From contig JBOGWX010000137.1 in NCBI GenBank assembly GCA_050694055.1, forward strand, positions 1 through 42,499: a stretch of 42,499 nt of DNA. The letters run 5' to 3'. The stretch is from WHSV01 sp050694055 (lineage in GTDB: Bacteria > Actinomycetota > CADDZG01 > WHSQ01). A program made the translations under genes and the position numbers. The notes below the pieces were generated by a model, which saw only the letters and a program-made list of their open reading frames with translations, made no database searches and was not told the origin of the DNA. This document shows, one piece after another, positions 42,474 to 42,499 of the stretch (position 1 is its first letter; each line of letters begins with the position of its first letter).

Positions 42474-42499
42474 AGAAGATCAGAACTTCAACGGGAACG

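Noticed and set aside
42387..42499. CRISPR array (direct repeats, one followed by GTTTTAGAGC)
   Set aside because: The repeat is only 15 bases and the gaps about 20, too short for a CRISPR unit; no cas genes are present. GTTTTAGAGC follows only one copy.

Overview
The window looks like a chromosomal piece of a high-GC actinobacterium (Actinomycetota); the genus cannot be fixed from sequence alone. Support for this: GC-rich codon use with frequent GTG and TTG starts, a MalT/LAL-type LuxR regulator, a DUF4242 (SCO4226-like) protein, NarL-type two-component pairs, and a TetR/R2lox pair arranged like mycobacterial Rv0232-Rv0233. I see no rRNA, tRNA, phage genes, transposase or recombinase. No stretch over 300 bases lacks a gene; the longest is the right edge (42286-42499), which carries short tandem repeats.

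Layout. 1-3761: envelope-stress cluster, with a PspC-domain histidine kinase and its response regulator (cut by the left edge) facing a PspC/LiaF-like membrane protein and a small membrane protein. 3732-5944: MoxR AAA+ ATPase and CoxE-like VWA protein. 6063-8923: two translationally coupled secreted proteins, one with two malectin-like domains fused to an M15 peptidase. 9022-10842: PAS-GGDEF-EAL c-di-GMP enzyme. 10935-14637: LAL regulator, DUF4242 protein and a secreted protein. 14703-19479: EamA transporter, Lon protease and an FAD disulfide oxidoreductase. 19573-24216: secreted glycoside hydrolase-like protein and PhoD-like phosphatase. 24357-28620: UvrD-like helicase, divergent MarR/YceI pair, PlsC-like acyltransferase. 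28642-30921: SGNH hydrolase and M28 peptidase. 30932-36244: an ABC exporter next to a NarL-type two-component system. 36359-38292: TetR regulator and R2lox-SCP2 fusion. 38415-42285: secreted Calx-beta-like protein, acidic small protein, MFS transporter, small conserved protein, GT2 glycosyltransferase.

Most notable: (1) the ABC exporter's ATPase gene is cut in two at the codon between Walker B and the D-loop, its front half lies inverted (about 33698-34268), and flipping that block back by hand restores one open frame; its permease also has a single-base frameshift. (2) An R2-like ligand-binding oxidase, with all six metal ligands and the Val/Tyr cross-link pair, is fused to an SCP2-like domain behind a TetR gene with a doubled operator touching its start codon. 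(3) Two copies, in opposite orientation, of a REPIN-like element with 17-base inverted ends, each starting on the stop codon of the upstream gene. (4) A perfect 13-bp hairpin that buries the start codon of the PlsC-like gene.

Much of the window serves the cell envelope: stress sensing, peptidoglycan and glycan cleavage, export, lipid acylation, and several secreted proteins of unknown role. All assignments are from reading motifs by eye; no search was run.
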